Assembly (NCBI GenBank): GCA_947579665.1
Contig: CANPUZ010000031.1
Location: forward strand, 310,001-374,000
Direction: 5' to 3'
Source of the DNA: Sympetrum striolatum
Taxonomy: Eukaryota; Arthropoda; Insecta; Odonata; Libellulidae
DNA: 64,000 nt
The notes beneath the pieces are model-generated. The model worked only from the letters and a program-made list of their open reading frames with translations. It was not told where the DNA came from and searched no databases. Below, piece by piece: positions 11,701 through 22,715 of this stretch. The translations under genes were made by a program, and so were the position numbers. Position 1 is the stretch's first letter, and every line of letters begins with the position of its first letter.

Positions 11701-12661
11701 GGCCTCGAATTTGAATTGGGGACTGAAGAGTTTTAACCGAACGTAACTGTAAATTGTTACAAGAATTAACATCAATCAGCGAATAAGTAGAACCAGAATC
11801 GATCAAGGCTTCAAGAGAATGATTACCAATTGTCACCTTAACAATTGGCAAAGCAGGAGCCAAAGAATCTGTAGCATGGAACATAGTAATAGCCGGCCGA
11901 TTCGAATTTCGTCTTCGCTGACGACAATTGCCAAAAGTATGACCTTGACGATTGCAAAAAGTACAAGTGATTGCACGTGGCGAATTGGGGTTGAAAGTAG
12001 CCGAATAATTAGCGAAATCCATCAGCTGCTTCGAGGCGTACGACAATAATTGCTTCAATTCTAAAATATTAGTAGGCTTACTTCGGAAAACGAACGTACT
12101 TCGTGTGAGAGGATTTACTCCATCGAGAACAATAGAAACGAGCTCAATATCAGATAAAGACAACCCCAAAACCTTTGCCGAAACAGTTACAACATTTAAA
12201 AACTCCAAGGGAGGCTCGGATGGCATTTGATAACGTTTGACTTTAGCTGCAATCAAACGCTCGTATTCGCGAGAACTTACAAACTCTTGCCAAATTTCCG
12301 AGACCAGCATTTGAAAAGATAATTTCCTCTGAATAGCGGCAAACCAAAACATCCGAAAATTAACAGGTAATTTCGACGTCAGATATATCATAAGCGAATC
12401 AAATGGAATTAGCGATAAATCAGAGACATGAATGACCGAACTCAAAAAATTAAACAAGTTTTCGGATTCGACGTTTGCCAAGGGAAGAATATCCGAAAGT
12501 AATAACTTGACAGAATCCAACTTAATGGAATTAGCGGAATAATCTTCCGAGGACGCTTGCGTTGCAGTTTCCATATTGGCAATCTCTCGAGAACTACCTC
12601 GATTACGACGATCTTTAGAGGAACTTAAATAACCTTTGGCGTAAGGATTAGGAGGTGGCAT
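8724..12661 (-). pseudogene. Gag-Pol of the right copy, nonsense codon plus frameshift
   Basis: It is colinear with the intact frame at 2592-6530 but carries two lesions. A CAA codon is changed to TAA at 9986-9988 (a C-to-T change on the coding strand), just after RNase H, so integrase is cut off. One base is missing near 9062-9067, shifting the frame in the integrase C-terminal part. Gag, protease, reverse transcriptase and RNase H remain open, ending after 891 codons from the ATG. The rest is near-identical to the intact copy, so the damage is recent. The element could still be mobilised in trans if the middle copy is active. Confidence 0.92.
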
Positions 12662-12834
12662 TAACACGAAACAATACTTACAATTGGAGCGCAATTAGAA
12701 AAAATCAAGAACGTCAGCATTGAAGATACGAAATAACAACATGTCAAAGAATCAACAGGGAATACTCACAAACAGAGTCCATAAGATGTCGATAAAAGCA
12801 ATTTTGCAAGAACAGAGTTGTGAATCAAACCACG

Positions 12835-12845
12835 CTCTGCTACCA
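12835..12845 (-). other. Primer binding site of the right copy
   Basis: CTCTGCTACCA beside the LTR starting at 12849, as in the other copies. Confidence 0.8.
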
Positions 12846-12848
12846 ATT

Positions 12849-13473
12849 TGTGCCACCTTATTTTTCTGTACTCGGAAAGAACTGAAAAATATTCGGTAAC
12901 TCAATAACTACTCTGAACAGCAATCAGCTCGGGATATCGAACATCGGAAAATCAATCAGAGAATGAGTTTCAACCATAAATATAATAAGTAATAATATTA
13001 AGAGGTCAAACAATATCATACAACAAAATAACACTTTAAATTGAACTGCTCATTTACAATTAGTACAAAATCACCCAATACGAACGTCGATTCGGGAAGA
13101 CTCCGAATTCACAAGACGTCGAAACATTCTCTCCTCACAACAACCTTCTTCAAGAAGTCTCTTAGCAGAAGTGTCTTAGAACAATCCCCACTTCTCACAC
13201 CAGAACCAATCTAGACTCGCCCTTGAGTTCACGGTCACACAGTGAACGGGACAGGCTGGCTGGCACGCCTTTCACACGTAACCGCGGAATAATCTCCGTT
13301 CGAACTTTTGACTCTTGGCAAAGATTTTGTATTCTTCCACCATTTGGCATAAAAAGCGAACAGGAGTCGAAGGCGCCACCCTTCGCCACCCTAAGTCACC
13401 ATAAGTCAGATTCACTCTGGTCACTCCGGTCACGCCGTCACGTCGGCACGAAATTATCGACGAAATTGCCACA
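12849..13473 (-). repeat. Outermost 5' LTR
   Basis: 625 bp, the same sequence as the other two LTRs. The end is defined by GCCACA at 13468-13473, after which the sequence departs from the internal polypurine tract into unrelated DNA. Confidence 0.93.
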
Positions 13474-15548
13474 AATTCCATAAACAGCCTTTAGTGTTTT
13501 ATGTTAGATGCATTTCAGTCAACATATCTCTGCTTTTTATCCCAAATGAATTGATTGTAATTCCGAAGCGATATCTCCCAAACTTCTTCGATTTTGTATC
13601 GTACCTTGTCTTAAGACATAGGATATTTTAGTTACATTGATCGGTAATAACATCTGCTTCCTTTGATACACGCATCGTACTATATTTTCCGTAAATATTG
13701 AATAACCTGCTTAATTTATTCACGTTTTTTTCTTTTTTCATGTTTTGAGGGAGTTCGTTCCATCTATTCCTGGTGATGATTCTTCCGTGTGTCTCGGATG
13801 CAATAAAAAACGTTCCTCCAGCGAAGGGTCATCAAATGAACTCTTCCGGATTCCCAATAAAGGTTACTACTTTTAAATTATATTTCAACCTAATAGTACG
13901 CCATTATTTAGTTTAAAACGTTGCTGCATGATGTTTAATGAGCGGAACATCTCTTGTATTTTTAACAGCGCAGTAGGTTTCCAATTCCTTACGTGATTGA
14001 GTTTCAATCTTGATTTCGCTTGTATCATACTCTTGAATAGAGCTAACTAGAGATCCCTGACTTATGTGGAGTCACTTTTATATTTATTTATAATCAAAGT
14101 TACCGATCGCCGATTCACACATCGATTAATGAATAATTAGACGACGAAGATTACTACCACGGATGAATCCTTATTGTTGAGCATACTTTTCACAAGTTCA
14201 AGGTCTTGTTCTTCATTTATAATCTCTGACACTGAAAACATCTTTAATTGAATTTGTTTCCTATATTGTTCCAAGAGTCTGTAGTGAAGCTATGGCGTGA
14301 GGTTAGGCTTGAATAACTCCTCTTCTTAGCTAATGTAATTGCTGTTTTATAAATTTTTAGATATCGATGATGTCATAGAAAAATTCGGGTAGCATATCTA
14401 TCCTTTTTCCTCACTAATCCCACTGCCTACTGTTCGTTTGTGATTGATAGATAGTTAAAGTAAGTTTGCACTACTTGGCATTGTACGATACGTTGCCGGT
14501 TAACAATAATTTAAAACTTAAGCATATGCATGCATAAAGACGACGAAGGATCATACAGATGATTAATATTGTTTTAATTGTGGATCTTTTAGCTTCAATG
14601 AGTTCAATTGAAAATGAACATTAGTAATCATTATTCGGATTTGTAGCTATATTTATCCGTTAACTTCCGCAAGAATCTCAAATTTTATGATTCTTTATTG
14701 TTTTTCCTTTGATCTCAGAGTAAACTTTAAAGGATATTCAAAGTTCCCATAGATCATGAAGCACGCCTGGGTATTGTTAAAGTAGAAATAATTAATGATT
14801 TCCAATAATGTTTTTTACTTATTAGTCTGAATTCATTATTTAAGTAATCAATCACTAATCAGACAGTTAGATTAAGATGGATAGAGTTTCTTTAAGTTCA
14901 GGCCGTTTTGAACTCCTTGGCATTTCATATTTGCGGCTTTAAACAATTTCCAACTTAAGCATGTTAATGCAAAGAAATAACGAAGGAGTTTTAAGACGTT
15001 AATATCGTTTTTAATGAGGTTTCCCCAGCTTCATGCACTGCAGAGTAGGACACCCGCAATTATGATAACAATGCATCGTAAAATCTCCCAAGCTTTCGGC
15101 ATTTTTTGAATTTTAAAATTTCCCTCTTAAATTCCTTTGTCGCTTTAGTGGAGAAAAATACCCATATTTTTAATCGCATTGTTAAATTTATAATTTGTGC
15201 TCTACTCGACGGACAAAATGAAGCCTAACTTCGTTTTCAGGTTAAATAATAAAAATCAATTTATTATCAAAAAAAGCACAATACAAAAATCTTCGTCGGT
15301 TAAACTTTCATGTATTCAATATCATAAATGTTCTTCGCACATACCTGTCGCTTTTATTTGTTCCGGTAAATCACGCTTATTATATATTCAATTAGGTTTT
15401 ATATAAATTCATCCTAAATGTGGTATAATATATGTACCTCAATTAAAATATTTAGTAAAGATACATAATAGCGAAATAGGATAATTTCTCCAATTTCACA
15501 TTTTGCTTATTGAGTTTATACGATAAATAATATTGCGTTATAACAAAC
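13474..15548. other. AT-rich DNA without recognisable genes
   Basis: No long frame, tRNA, rRNA or transposase signature was seen on either strand. A weak, old duplication may exist (14440-15060). The stretch is simply the flank into which the retrotransposon inserted. Confidence 0.6.
14440..15060. repeat. Possible two diverged copies of a ~0.43-kb repeat
   Basis: AACTTAAGCAT...AACGAAGG at about 14949 resembles AACTTAAGCAT...GACGAAGG at about 14516. On both sides there are similar words (CTTGGCATT before; TTAATAT-GTTTTAAT and AGCTTCA after). Identity is low and gapped, so this is tentative. Confidence 0.3.
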
Positions 15549-15818
15549 ATGCAATTCGCTGTAGTTCTTTGCGTGGCCTCCGCTTATACCGTTCCCGGAT
15601 TACGTTACCGGAGTTGACGTGAATGTGTTGTCATCGACTATGTTTTGTTCTTGGTGAATAATGAACATGTTATTTTGCCTCGAGGAACGGCGTTGGAGGA
15701 CATCTTCAGGAGACTGAGTTCGAAGTCCGACGAGGGATGGCGTCTGCGTCAGGATGAATTTTTACCGGGGAAGAGCAAAATAAACACTTCCTTGAGGAAT
15801 AAAAAGCGTGACTTATGA
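15549..15818 (+). pseudogene. Exon-like frame with an internal TGA, function unknown
   Basis: ATG at 15549 opens a frame whose first 22 codons look like a signal peptide (MQFAVVLCVASA with a hydrophobic core). It hits TGA at 15615-15617, then runs open in the same frame to TGA at 15816-15818. The second part (about 66 residues) is charged and richer in G+C than its surroundings. I do not recognise the family. It could be a decayed secreted-protein gene, a single exon with a wrongly joined neighbour, or chance. Confidence 0.25.
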
Positions 15819-16310
15819 AGTGAAGTGAAAGTGAACCGTGAAGTTAACTTATTAACTTAACTATTTATTGAATCACACTTTGAACAAATCAATGGACTTA
15901 TTTCTACTTATATCATTTAACCATTATTAAGTTTATTCTTCAATGGACTCATGGTGATGCACGTAAAAGAACAATTTGTTGTTATATTTCATTCATCAAT
16001 TATGTGTTTATTCCATTTTCAATGATGTTACTCCTTTATTTATCAACGCATAAAATTATCAATTATATATTTCGGTCCATCTCCCCAATCTTTCTGATTC
16101 TTAACGAATTTGGAATCTATATACTATATATGTATATTTAATCTTCATTATGTATTTATAACTGTCATGTAAGGTGATTATTTGAGTATGTAATTATTTA
16201 TGTATGTAACTATCAATGTATTAATTTTGTATTTCGCTCAAAAGAGCATACACGGGCAGAGAAGAGGGGCTATAGGCCTCATCTGCTCCAGGCAAAATAA
16301 ATAAAGGTAA
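15819..16310. other. AT-rich stretch ending in a retroposon-like tail
   Basis: Mostly featureless AT-rich DNA. At 16255-16305 there is a short GAGG...CCTC hairpin followed by AAATAAATAAAGG, a form common at 3' ends of non-LTR retrotransposons. No reverse transcriptase frame is upstream, so this is only a hint. Confidence 0.25.
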
Positions 16311-16716
16311 AGTCAGGCGAACTCGTGGGGAGGTAGGTTTAGGGGTGGTCTATCGGGAAAGCGTCGAGATAAGCCAGGGGTAAGGCAAACGGGGAGGTCC
16401 TCGGGGGAAAGCGTCCGATGAGGACGTCGGGGGGAGGTCGTCGTGGGAAAACATCCTGTGAGGTTGTTGAGGGAGGGAGTCTAAAGTTAGGGCGTAAGGG
16501 TTGGGGGTCGGGGGACGTGATTGGGAAGGAGGTCGTTGAGAGAGTTGGCTTCGGGATCACAGAGTTTTTCGGGGAATGTCGTAGAGAGGTGGCTATAAGG
16601 GGAGGCCTCCATAAAGGGAATCAACGGAGGCCGTGGTGGGAGCGCGTCGGGACTAAGACGGAAGGACGGGCGTCAAACGCGGGTGATCGGGAGAGAATCG
16701 GAGTAGATTGTCGTGA
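16311..16716. other. GC-rich degenerate repeat block
   Basis: A sharp switch to G-rich sequence. Similar words GGGAAAGCGTC, GGGAAAGCGTCC and GGGAAAACATCC recur at roughly 16359, 16406 and 16446, about 45 bp apart, with GGGGAGGTC between them. It lies at the outer edge of the satellite array. Open frames crossing it on both strands look like by-products of base composition. Confidence 0.45.
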
Positions 16717-16831
16717 GACATCGCGGGACTGCGTCACGGGACATCGCGGGACGGCTACGCGAAACATCGCGGGACTGCTACGCGAAGCATCGTGGGACTG
16801 CGTGACGGGACATCGCGGGACATTGAGGGAC
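16717..16831. repeat. 23-bp minisatellite, five copies
   Basis: Units start at 16717, 16740, 16763, 16786 and 16809. Each begins with a form of GACATCGCGGGAC and continues with TGCGTCACGG or GCTACGCGA; the last is diverged. It sits about 20 bp from where the large array begins. Confidence 0.85.
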
Positions 16832-16851
16832 TTGGGATGGATGGTTGGTTG

Positions 16852-17534
16852 AAAAAAATGGTTGAAAAATATTCTTAATTTCCTCTGCAAATTATTCGTC
16901 TGGCATCGAACCCAGGTCTTCCCGGTCATACTCACTATGCAGCACCATAGAATATCACCATCTGTAACTATGTGTGAAAATTCAAGTAGAAACTGCAACT
17001 GCCTCAAACGATGTCCTACTTTTCCATTATATTCCTTATGAGAGAAATGCTAATGTGCTCTGGCATCGAACCCAGGATTAGTACGTGCTTAAGAAATTTT
17101 ATTTCTTAAACCAGTTCTTAATATATATCTTCTAGCTGAGCGAAAGGTTCCTTACATTCCGGTAAGTGCATCAAAATAATTAATGAAAAACTATCCCCAT
17201 GCATTTTTAATGCGGGATTTTTGCATCGTCCTAGCATCGAACCCAGGACATTCTCATTAGTAGTCATTAATGTTTTTCATAGTTCTTGACCATATCTGAA
17301 AGCTCCTTGAATTTCGATTCTCTACCTGTCCGGGAAGTATTATTTAAAAATTTTTGAAAATCGCCACCATGTATCCTTAGGGAGAAAATCGCGAATTTGG
17401 GGCCTTCTAGAATCGAACCCATGACACCGAGGTTCAATGTCAGCTTTTTCCTGGAGGTTACACGTCATGGCCATAACGTCGCAAAAATTTCAAGTCGGTG
17501 GCACTTGTGGAACATGGTTAGAATTTTGATCCCC
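16852..17534 (+). repeat. Array unit, F, partial, L-like, alternative right end
   Basis: First unit of the array, lacking a hairpin end. T-arm boxes TCGAACC are at 16906, 17066, 17237 and 17413, spaced 160, 171 and 176 bp. It ends in the alternative plain end (GTGGCACTTGTGGAAC...TTTTGATCCCC) followed by a GAAT microsatellite. Confidence 0.8.
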
Positions 17535-17565
17535 TATGAATGAATGAATGTGTATATAGGTATAG

Positions 17566-18543
17566 TATATATCGACCAATCGATCGACAACACTAATTTC
17601 ATGTCGGCATCCTATTGGGACGGCCCTCAAAAGAAAAAAAAAGGATTGGAAACCTTCTTAAATCTGCTTCAATTTAATCGTCTGGCATCGAACCTAGGCC
17701 TTTCTGGTGAACCTACTATGCAGCACAACAGAAACTCACCATCTCTTACTTTGTGTGAAAATTCAAGCAGAAATATTGGCTCCAACTGCCTCAAACGACG
17801 TTCTATTTTTCAATAATGTAAATGGCTCTCTGGATTCGAACAAAGGACGACTTAGGAAATCTAAAACATGTTTTTCAAATGAATCAATCTTTTCTACCTA
17901 TATGCCTACTTTCATGTTTTAATATTATTGGTAAGGGGTTTAAATTAATTCTTAAAAATCGGATAATTTACTGATTGTAGAGACGCCTGGTGTCGAACCC
18001 AGGAAATATTGGTAGCTGTGAATGCACAGTATGTCTTATTAGAACTTCATCTTGTTTCATAAAAAGTTTGAAGTCGATATCATGCCGGGAAATGCCTAAA
18101 ACCATTTTCTGTTATCTCCATAAGAAATGCATTGAGGAATGTAAATTGCTCTCTGGGATCGAACCAAGAACCATCAGCGAATAGGTAAAATTTTATTATG
18201 AAATATATTTACGATCTCCAACTCCATGCCGAATTTCAAGTTTCCATGCCATCGGGAAAGGGTCCAAAAAAAATCTTAAAAATCGCCACAATGCATTTTA
18301 AACGGCCGATTTTTGCCTTGACCTAGCATCGAACCCAGGATATTTTTTGAAAAACTCATTTATGTTTTCGATAGATCATGTCCATATATATAGGCTCCTA
18401 GAGTTTCGATTCTCTACCTATCCCGGAAGTATTTTTTAAAAAATCCCGTAAATCAAAGCAATGCATTTAAACGGGAAAAATCGGGACTTTGGGGCCCTCT
18501 GGAATCGAACCCATGACACTGAGGATCAAAGTCGCAATTTTTC
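17566..18543 (+). repeat. Array unit, F, without hairpin, broken at right
   Basis: M0 lacks the usual ACGAGTAAAATG and hairpin; it starts with CGACCAATCGATCGACAAC. M1 to M6 boxes follow from about 17689 to 18509. Just after M6 the sequence switches to an inverted unit in mid-monomer near 18543-18547. Confidence 0.8.
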
Positions 18544-19119
18544 GCAACGGAGATAACGGAAACAAAATTAAGGTACTTTCCGGCATGCTATCAACTTCAA
18601 ACTTTGCGTGACAGAAGAACAGGTCTTTACAAATCAAACTGTGCATTTACAGCTTACAATATTTCCTGGGTTAGAAACCAGGTGTCTCTGCAATTAGAAG
18701 TTGATCCGATTTTTAGGAATAATTTTGAAACCTTTTCCAATAATATAGAAACTTGAAATTCGGCATATAGATAGAGATCATAAATAAAATTCTGAAACAT
18801 ATTTTAGATTTCCAAGATCGTCCTTGGTTCGAATCCAGAGAGCCATTTAAATTCGTGAAAAGTAGTACGCCGTTTGAGGCAGTTGCAGCCAATATTTCTG
18901 CTTGAATTTTCATAAATAGTTAGAGATGGTGATGTTCTATTGTGCTGCATAGTAAGTTCACAGTAAAGACCCGGGTTCGTTACCAGACGATGAAATTGCA
19001 GCGAATTTTAAGAAAATTTTCAATCCTTTTTTTTCTTTTGAGGACCGTCCCGGTATGATGCCGATATGAAATTAGTATTGCCGATCTGCTTGCAGAAAGC
19101 AAGCAAAATTTTACTCGTA
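18544..19119 (-). repeat. Array unit, R, partial
   Basis: It begins inside the M3/M4 region and runs M3, M2, M1 to the hairpin end at 19119. The hairpin is damaged (TGCAGAAAGCAAGC instead of TGCAGTATGCAAGC). One box is altered: GGGTTAGAAACC near 18670. Confidence 0.8.
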
Positions 19120-19213
19120 TATCTATTATATATAGACGCTTCTCCGGATATCTATTATATATAGATGCTTCTCCGGATTCATTCATATATATATCTATAT
19201 AGATAGATAGATA

Positions 19214-20314
19214 GGATACAAATTCACAGCCTAAACTACAAGCGTCATTGATCTGAAATTTTTATGACATATTGGCCATAACGTGAAACCCCCAGGAAAA
19301 AAGAGACTTTGATCCTCAGTGTCATAGGTTCGATTCCAGAGGGCCCCAAAGTCCCGATTTTTCCCGTTTGAATGCATTGTCGTGATTTTCGGGAATTAAA
19401 AAAAAATACTTTCCGGAGTGGTAGAGAAGTAAAACTCAAGGTGCCTATATTTATGGTCTTGGACTTTCGAAAACATCAATGACTTTTACAAAAGTTATCC
19501 TGGGTTCGATGCTAGGACGATGCAAAGATCTGCCCTTTAAAATACATGTGAGCCGTTTTTCATTATTTTTTCAGATGCACTTATCGAAATGATAGGATGT
19601 TCGTGCTTGGCTGGAAGATGTATGGTACGAATAAGTTTTAGAAAAAAATTTTCATAAGACCGTACTGTTCCTGGGTTCGAAGCCAGAGCACAATTATGTT
19701 TCTCTCATAAGGAATATAAAGGAAAAGTAGGACGTCATTTGAGGCAGTTGTAACCAATATTTCTGCTTGAATTTGCATACGCGGTTAGAGATGGTGTTTT
19801 TCTGTTGTGCTGCATAGAAAGTATTGCCTGAAAGACCCGGGTTCGATGCCGGGCGGTAAAAATATCCCCCATATATAATACTATGGGGTATCTTTTCATA
19901 ATTTTTTTATTCATTTATCGATATGTAAGGGAGCTCTTGCTTCGATGGAAGATGTATATTAACACTTTGTTTAAGAAAAAAAATAGATAAGACCATGCTG
20001 TTCCTGGGTTCGATGCCAGAGCACATTATAATTTCTCAAATAAGGAGTGTATGTGAATAGTAGGACGTCGTTTGAGGTAGTTGCACCTAATAGTTTTGCT
20101 TGAATTTTCACGCATAGTTTGATATGGTAATCTTCTATTTTGCTGCATAGTAAGTACACCAGGAAGACCGGGGTTCGCTGCCAGGCGATTAAATTGCAGC
20201 GAATTCTACGAATATTTTGAATTTTTTTTTCTTTTGATGTCCGTCCCGATATGATGCCGATATGAAATTAGTGTTGTCGATCTGCTTGCAGTATGCAAGC
20301 AACATTTTACTCGT
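19214..20314 (-). repeat. Array unit, R, L type
   Basis: Near-identical to 28376-29477 and, inverted, to 55983-57087 and 57135-58237. Six boxes, with different monomers from the standard type in the middle (CCTGGGTTCGAAGCCAGAG and CCCGGGTTCGATGCCGGGC). Linker 19120-19213 before it holds two core copies and a GATA run. Confidence 0.85.
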
Positions 20315-20357
20315 ACTTATATATATACGAGTAAAATGTTGCTTGCATACTGCAAGC
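20284..20357. repeat. Head-to-head hairpin-end palindrome
   Basis: Arms 20284-20315 and 20326-20357 are perfect 32-bp inverted repeats around a 10-bp TA-rich spacer. They are the hairpin ends of an R unit and an F unit facing each other. Each arm also contains the unit's own 7-bp stem-loop. Confidence 0.93.
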
Positions 20358-21538
20358 ACATCGATGACAAATTTTTTTGTCGGCATCACATAGAGTGAGT
20401 CATCAAAAGAAAAAAAGAATGGTTAGAAAATATTCTTAATTTCCGTTGCAATTTATTCATACATCTTCCAGCCGAGTAAGAACTTCCTATCATCTCGATA
20501 AGTGCATCAAAAAAATAATGAAATACTAAACCAAGGTATTTTAAACGGGAGACATATCTGCCGCCTGGCATCGAACCCAGGTCTTCCCGGTCATACTTAC
20601 TATGCAGAACCATAGAAGATCACCATCTGTAACTATGTGTGAAAATTCAAGTAGAAATATTAACTGCAACTGCCTCAAACGACGTCCTACGTTTCCCTTA
20701 TATTTCTTATGAGAGAAATGCTAATGTGCTCTGGCATCAAACTCAGGAATAGTACGGTGTTATCTAAATTTTTTTCTAAAACCAATTCTTTTCATACATC
20801 TTCCGGCCGAGTACGAACTTCCTATCATCTCGATAAGTGCATCAAAAAAATAATGAAATACTAAACCAATGTATTTTAAACGGGAGACATATTTGCCGCC
20901 TGGCATGGAACCGGATCTTTCTGGTAATTCTTCCTATGCAACATAATAGAAGATATTATTCTTTAACTATGTGCGAAAATTGAAGCAGAAATATTGGCTG
21001 CAACTGCCTCAATTGAAGTCTTACTTTTCCCTTATATTCCTTATGAGAGAATTGTTATCTTGCTCTGGCATCGAACCCAGGAATAGTACGGTCTTATGAA
21101 AATTTTTTTCTTAAACCAATTGTTACCTAACACTTTCCGTCTAAGCATGAACTTCCTATTATATCGAGAAATGCATCAAAAAAAATAATGAAAAACAGCT
21201 CCCATGTATTTTAAAGGGCAGATCTTTGCATCGTCCTAGCATCGAACCCAGGACATTTTTTGTGCAAGTCATTGATGTTTTCAAAAGTCCAAGACCATAA
21301 GTATAGGCACCTTGAGTTTTATTTCTCTACCTATCCGGGAAGGACTTTTTAAAAATTCCCGAAAATCACGGCAATGCATTTAAACGGGAAAAATCGGGAC
21401 TTTGGGGCCCTCTGGAATCGAACCTATGACACTGAGGATCAAAGTCCCTTTTTTCCTGGGGGTTTCACCTTATGGCCAATGCGTCATAAAACTTTCAAGG
21501 CAATGACGCTTGTAGTTTAGCCTGTGAATTTGCATCCT
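20327..21538 (+). repeat. Array unit, F, L-like with a 335-bp internal duplication
   Basis: Boxes near 20570, 20737 (decayed, TCAAACT), 20905 (decayed, TGGAACC), 21070, 21241 and 21418. The segment from 20458 recurs at 20793, a two-monomer duplication of 335 bp. It ends GCATCCT instead of GTATCCT. Confidence 0.8.
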
Positions 21539-21596
21539 ATCTATATAGCTATATAGCTTTATATATGAATGAATCCGGAGAAGCATCTATATATAT

Positions 21597-22678
21597 ACGA
21601 GTAAAATGTAGCTTGCATACTGCAAGCAGATCGGCAATACTAATTTCATATCGGCATCATATCGGGAATGTCGTCAAAAGAAAAAAAAAAAGGATTGAAA
21701 TTTTTCTTAAAATTCGCTGAAATTTCATCGTCAGGCATCGAACCCGGATATAACTTGTGACCTTACTATGTAACACAATAGAAGATCACCATCTCTAACT
21801 ATGTGTGAAAATTCAAGCAGAAATATTGGCTACAACTGCCTCAAAAGACGCTCTAATGTTCACGAATGTAAATGGCTCTCGGGACTCGAACCAAGGACGA
21901 TCTTGGAAATTTAAAAAATGTTTCTGAAAGTTATTAATGATCTCAATCTATATGTCAAATTTCAAGTTTCTATATTATTGGGAAAGGTTTCAAAATAATT
22001 CCTAAATATCGGATCAACTTCTGATTGCAGATACAACTGGTGTCGAACCCAGGACACATTGATAGCTATGAATGCATATTTTGATTTGTTAAGACTGGTT
22101 CTTCTATCACGCTAAGTTTTAAGTCGATAGCATGCCGGGAAGTACCTAAAATTTGTTTCCGTTATCTCCGTAAGAATTGCATTGAGGAATATAAATGTCC
22201 CTCTGGGATCGAACCAAGGATCATCAGCGAATATGTAAAATTGGATTATGATACAATTTTATGGTATCTAACCTCATACCGAATTTCAAGTTTCCATGCC
22301 ATTGGAAAGGGGTGCAAAAAAAATATCTTAAAAATCGCCACAATGCATTTTAAACGGCAGATTTTTGCATCGACCTAGCATCAAACCCAGGGTATTTTCC
22401 GTAAAACTCATTTATGTTTTCGATAGATCATGACCATATATAAAGGCTCCTTGAGTTTTGATTCTCTACCTATCCGGGAAGTATTTTTTAAAAATTCCCG
22501 AAAATCACGGCAATGCATTTAAACGGGAAAAATCGGGACTTTGGGGCCCTCTGGAATCGAACCTATGACACTGAGGATCAAAGTCGCTTTTTCCCTGGGG
22601 GTTTCACGTTATGGCCAATACGTCATAAAAATTTCAAGGCAATGACACTTTTAGTTTAGCCTGTGAATTAGTATCCTA
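21597..22678 (+). repeat. Array unit, F, standard (1082 bp)
   Basis: Hairpin intact. The M5 box has decayed to TCAAACC near 22381. Linker 21539-21596 holds a forward core. Confidence 0.85.
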
Positions 22679-22715
22679 TCTATATAGCTATATAGCTATA
22701 TAGCTATATGGCTAT

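Larger units (their letters stand above)
6718..13473 (-). mobile_element. Ty3/gypsy retrotransposon, right copy, coding region broken
   Basis: 6756 bp, one base shorter than the middle copy because of a deletion in the integrase 3' part. The LTRs are 12849-13473 and 6718-7342. Its right LTR is the outer edge of the tandem array; unique DNA begins at 13474 (AATTCC...). The partner target-site duplication is outside the window. Confidence 0.93.

Noticed and set aside
16255..16305. Non-LTR retrotransposon insertion
   Set aside because: Only a short hairpin and an AAATAAATAAA tail are present; no reverse transcriptase or endonuclease frame was found upstream.
16418..17007. Coding frames of 128-144 codons over the GC-rich block
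   Set aside because: They exist on both strands and cross the minisatellite and array boundary; composition explains them.
22280..22330. CENP-B-box-like CGGGA in each monomer (ATCGGGAA)
   Set aside because: The TTCG half and the central A of the CENP-B consensus are missing in the monomers I compared, so centromere identity is not supported by this motif.
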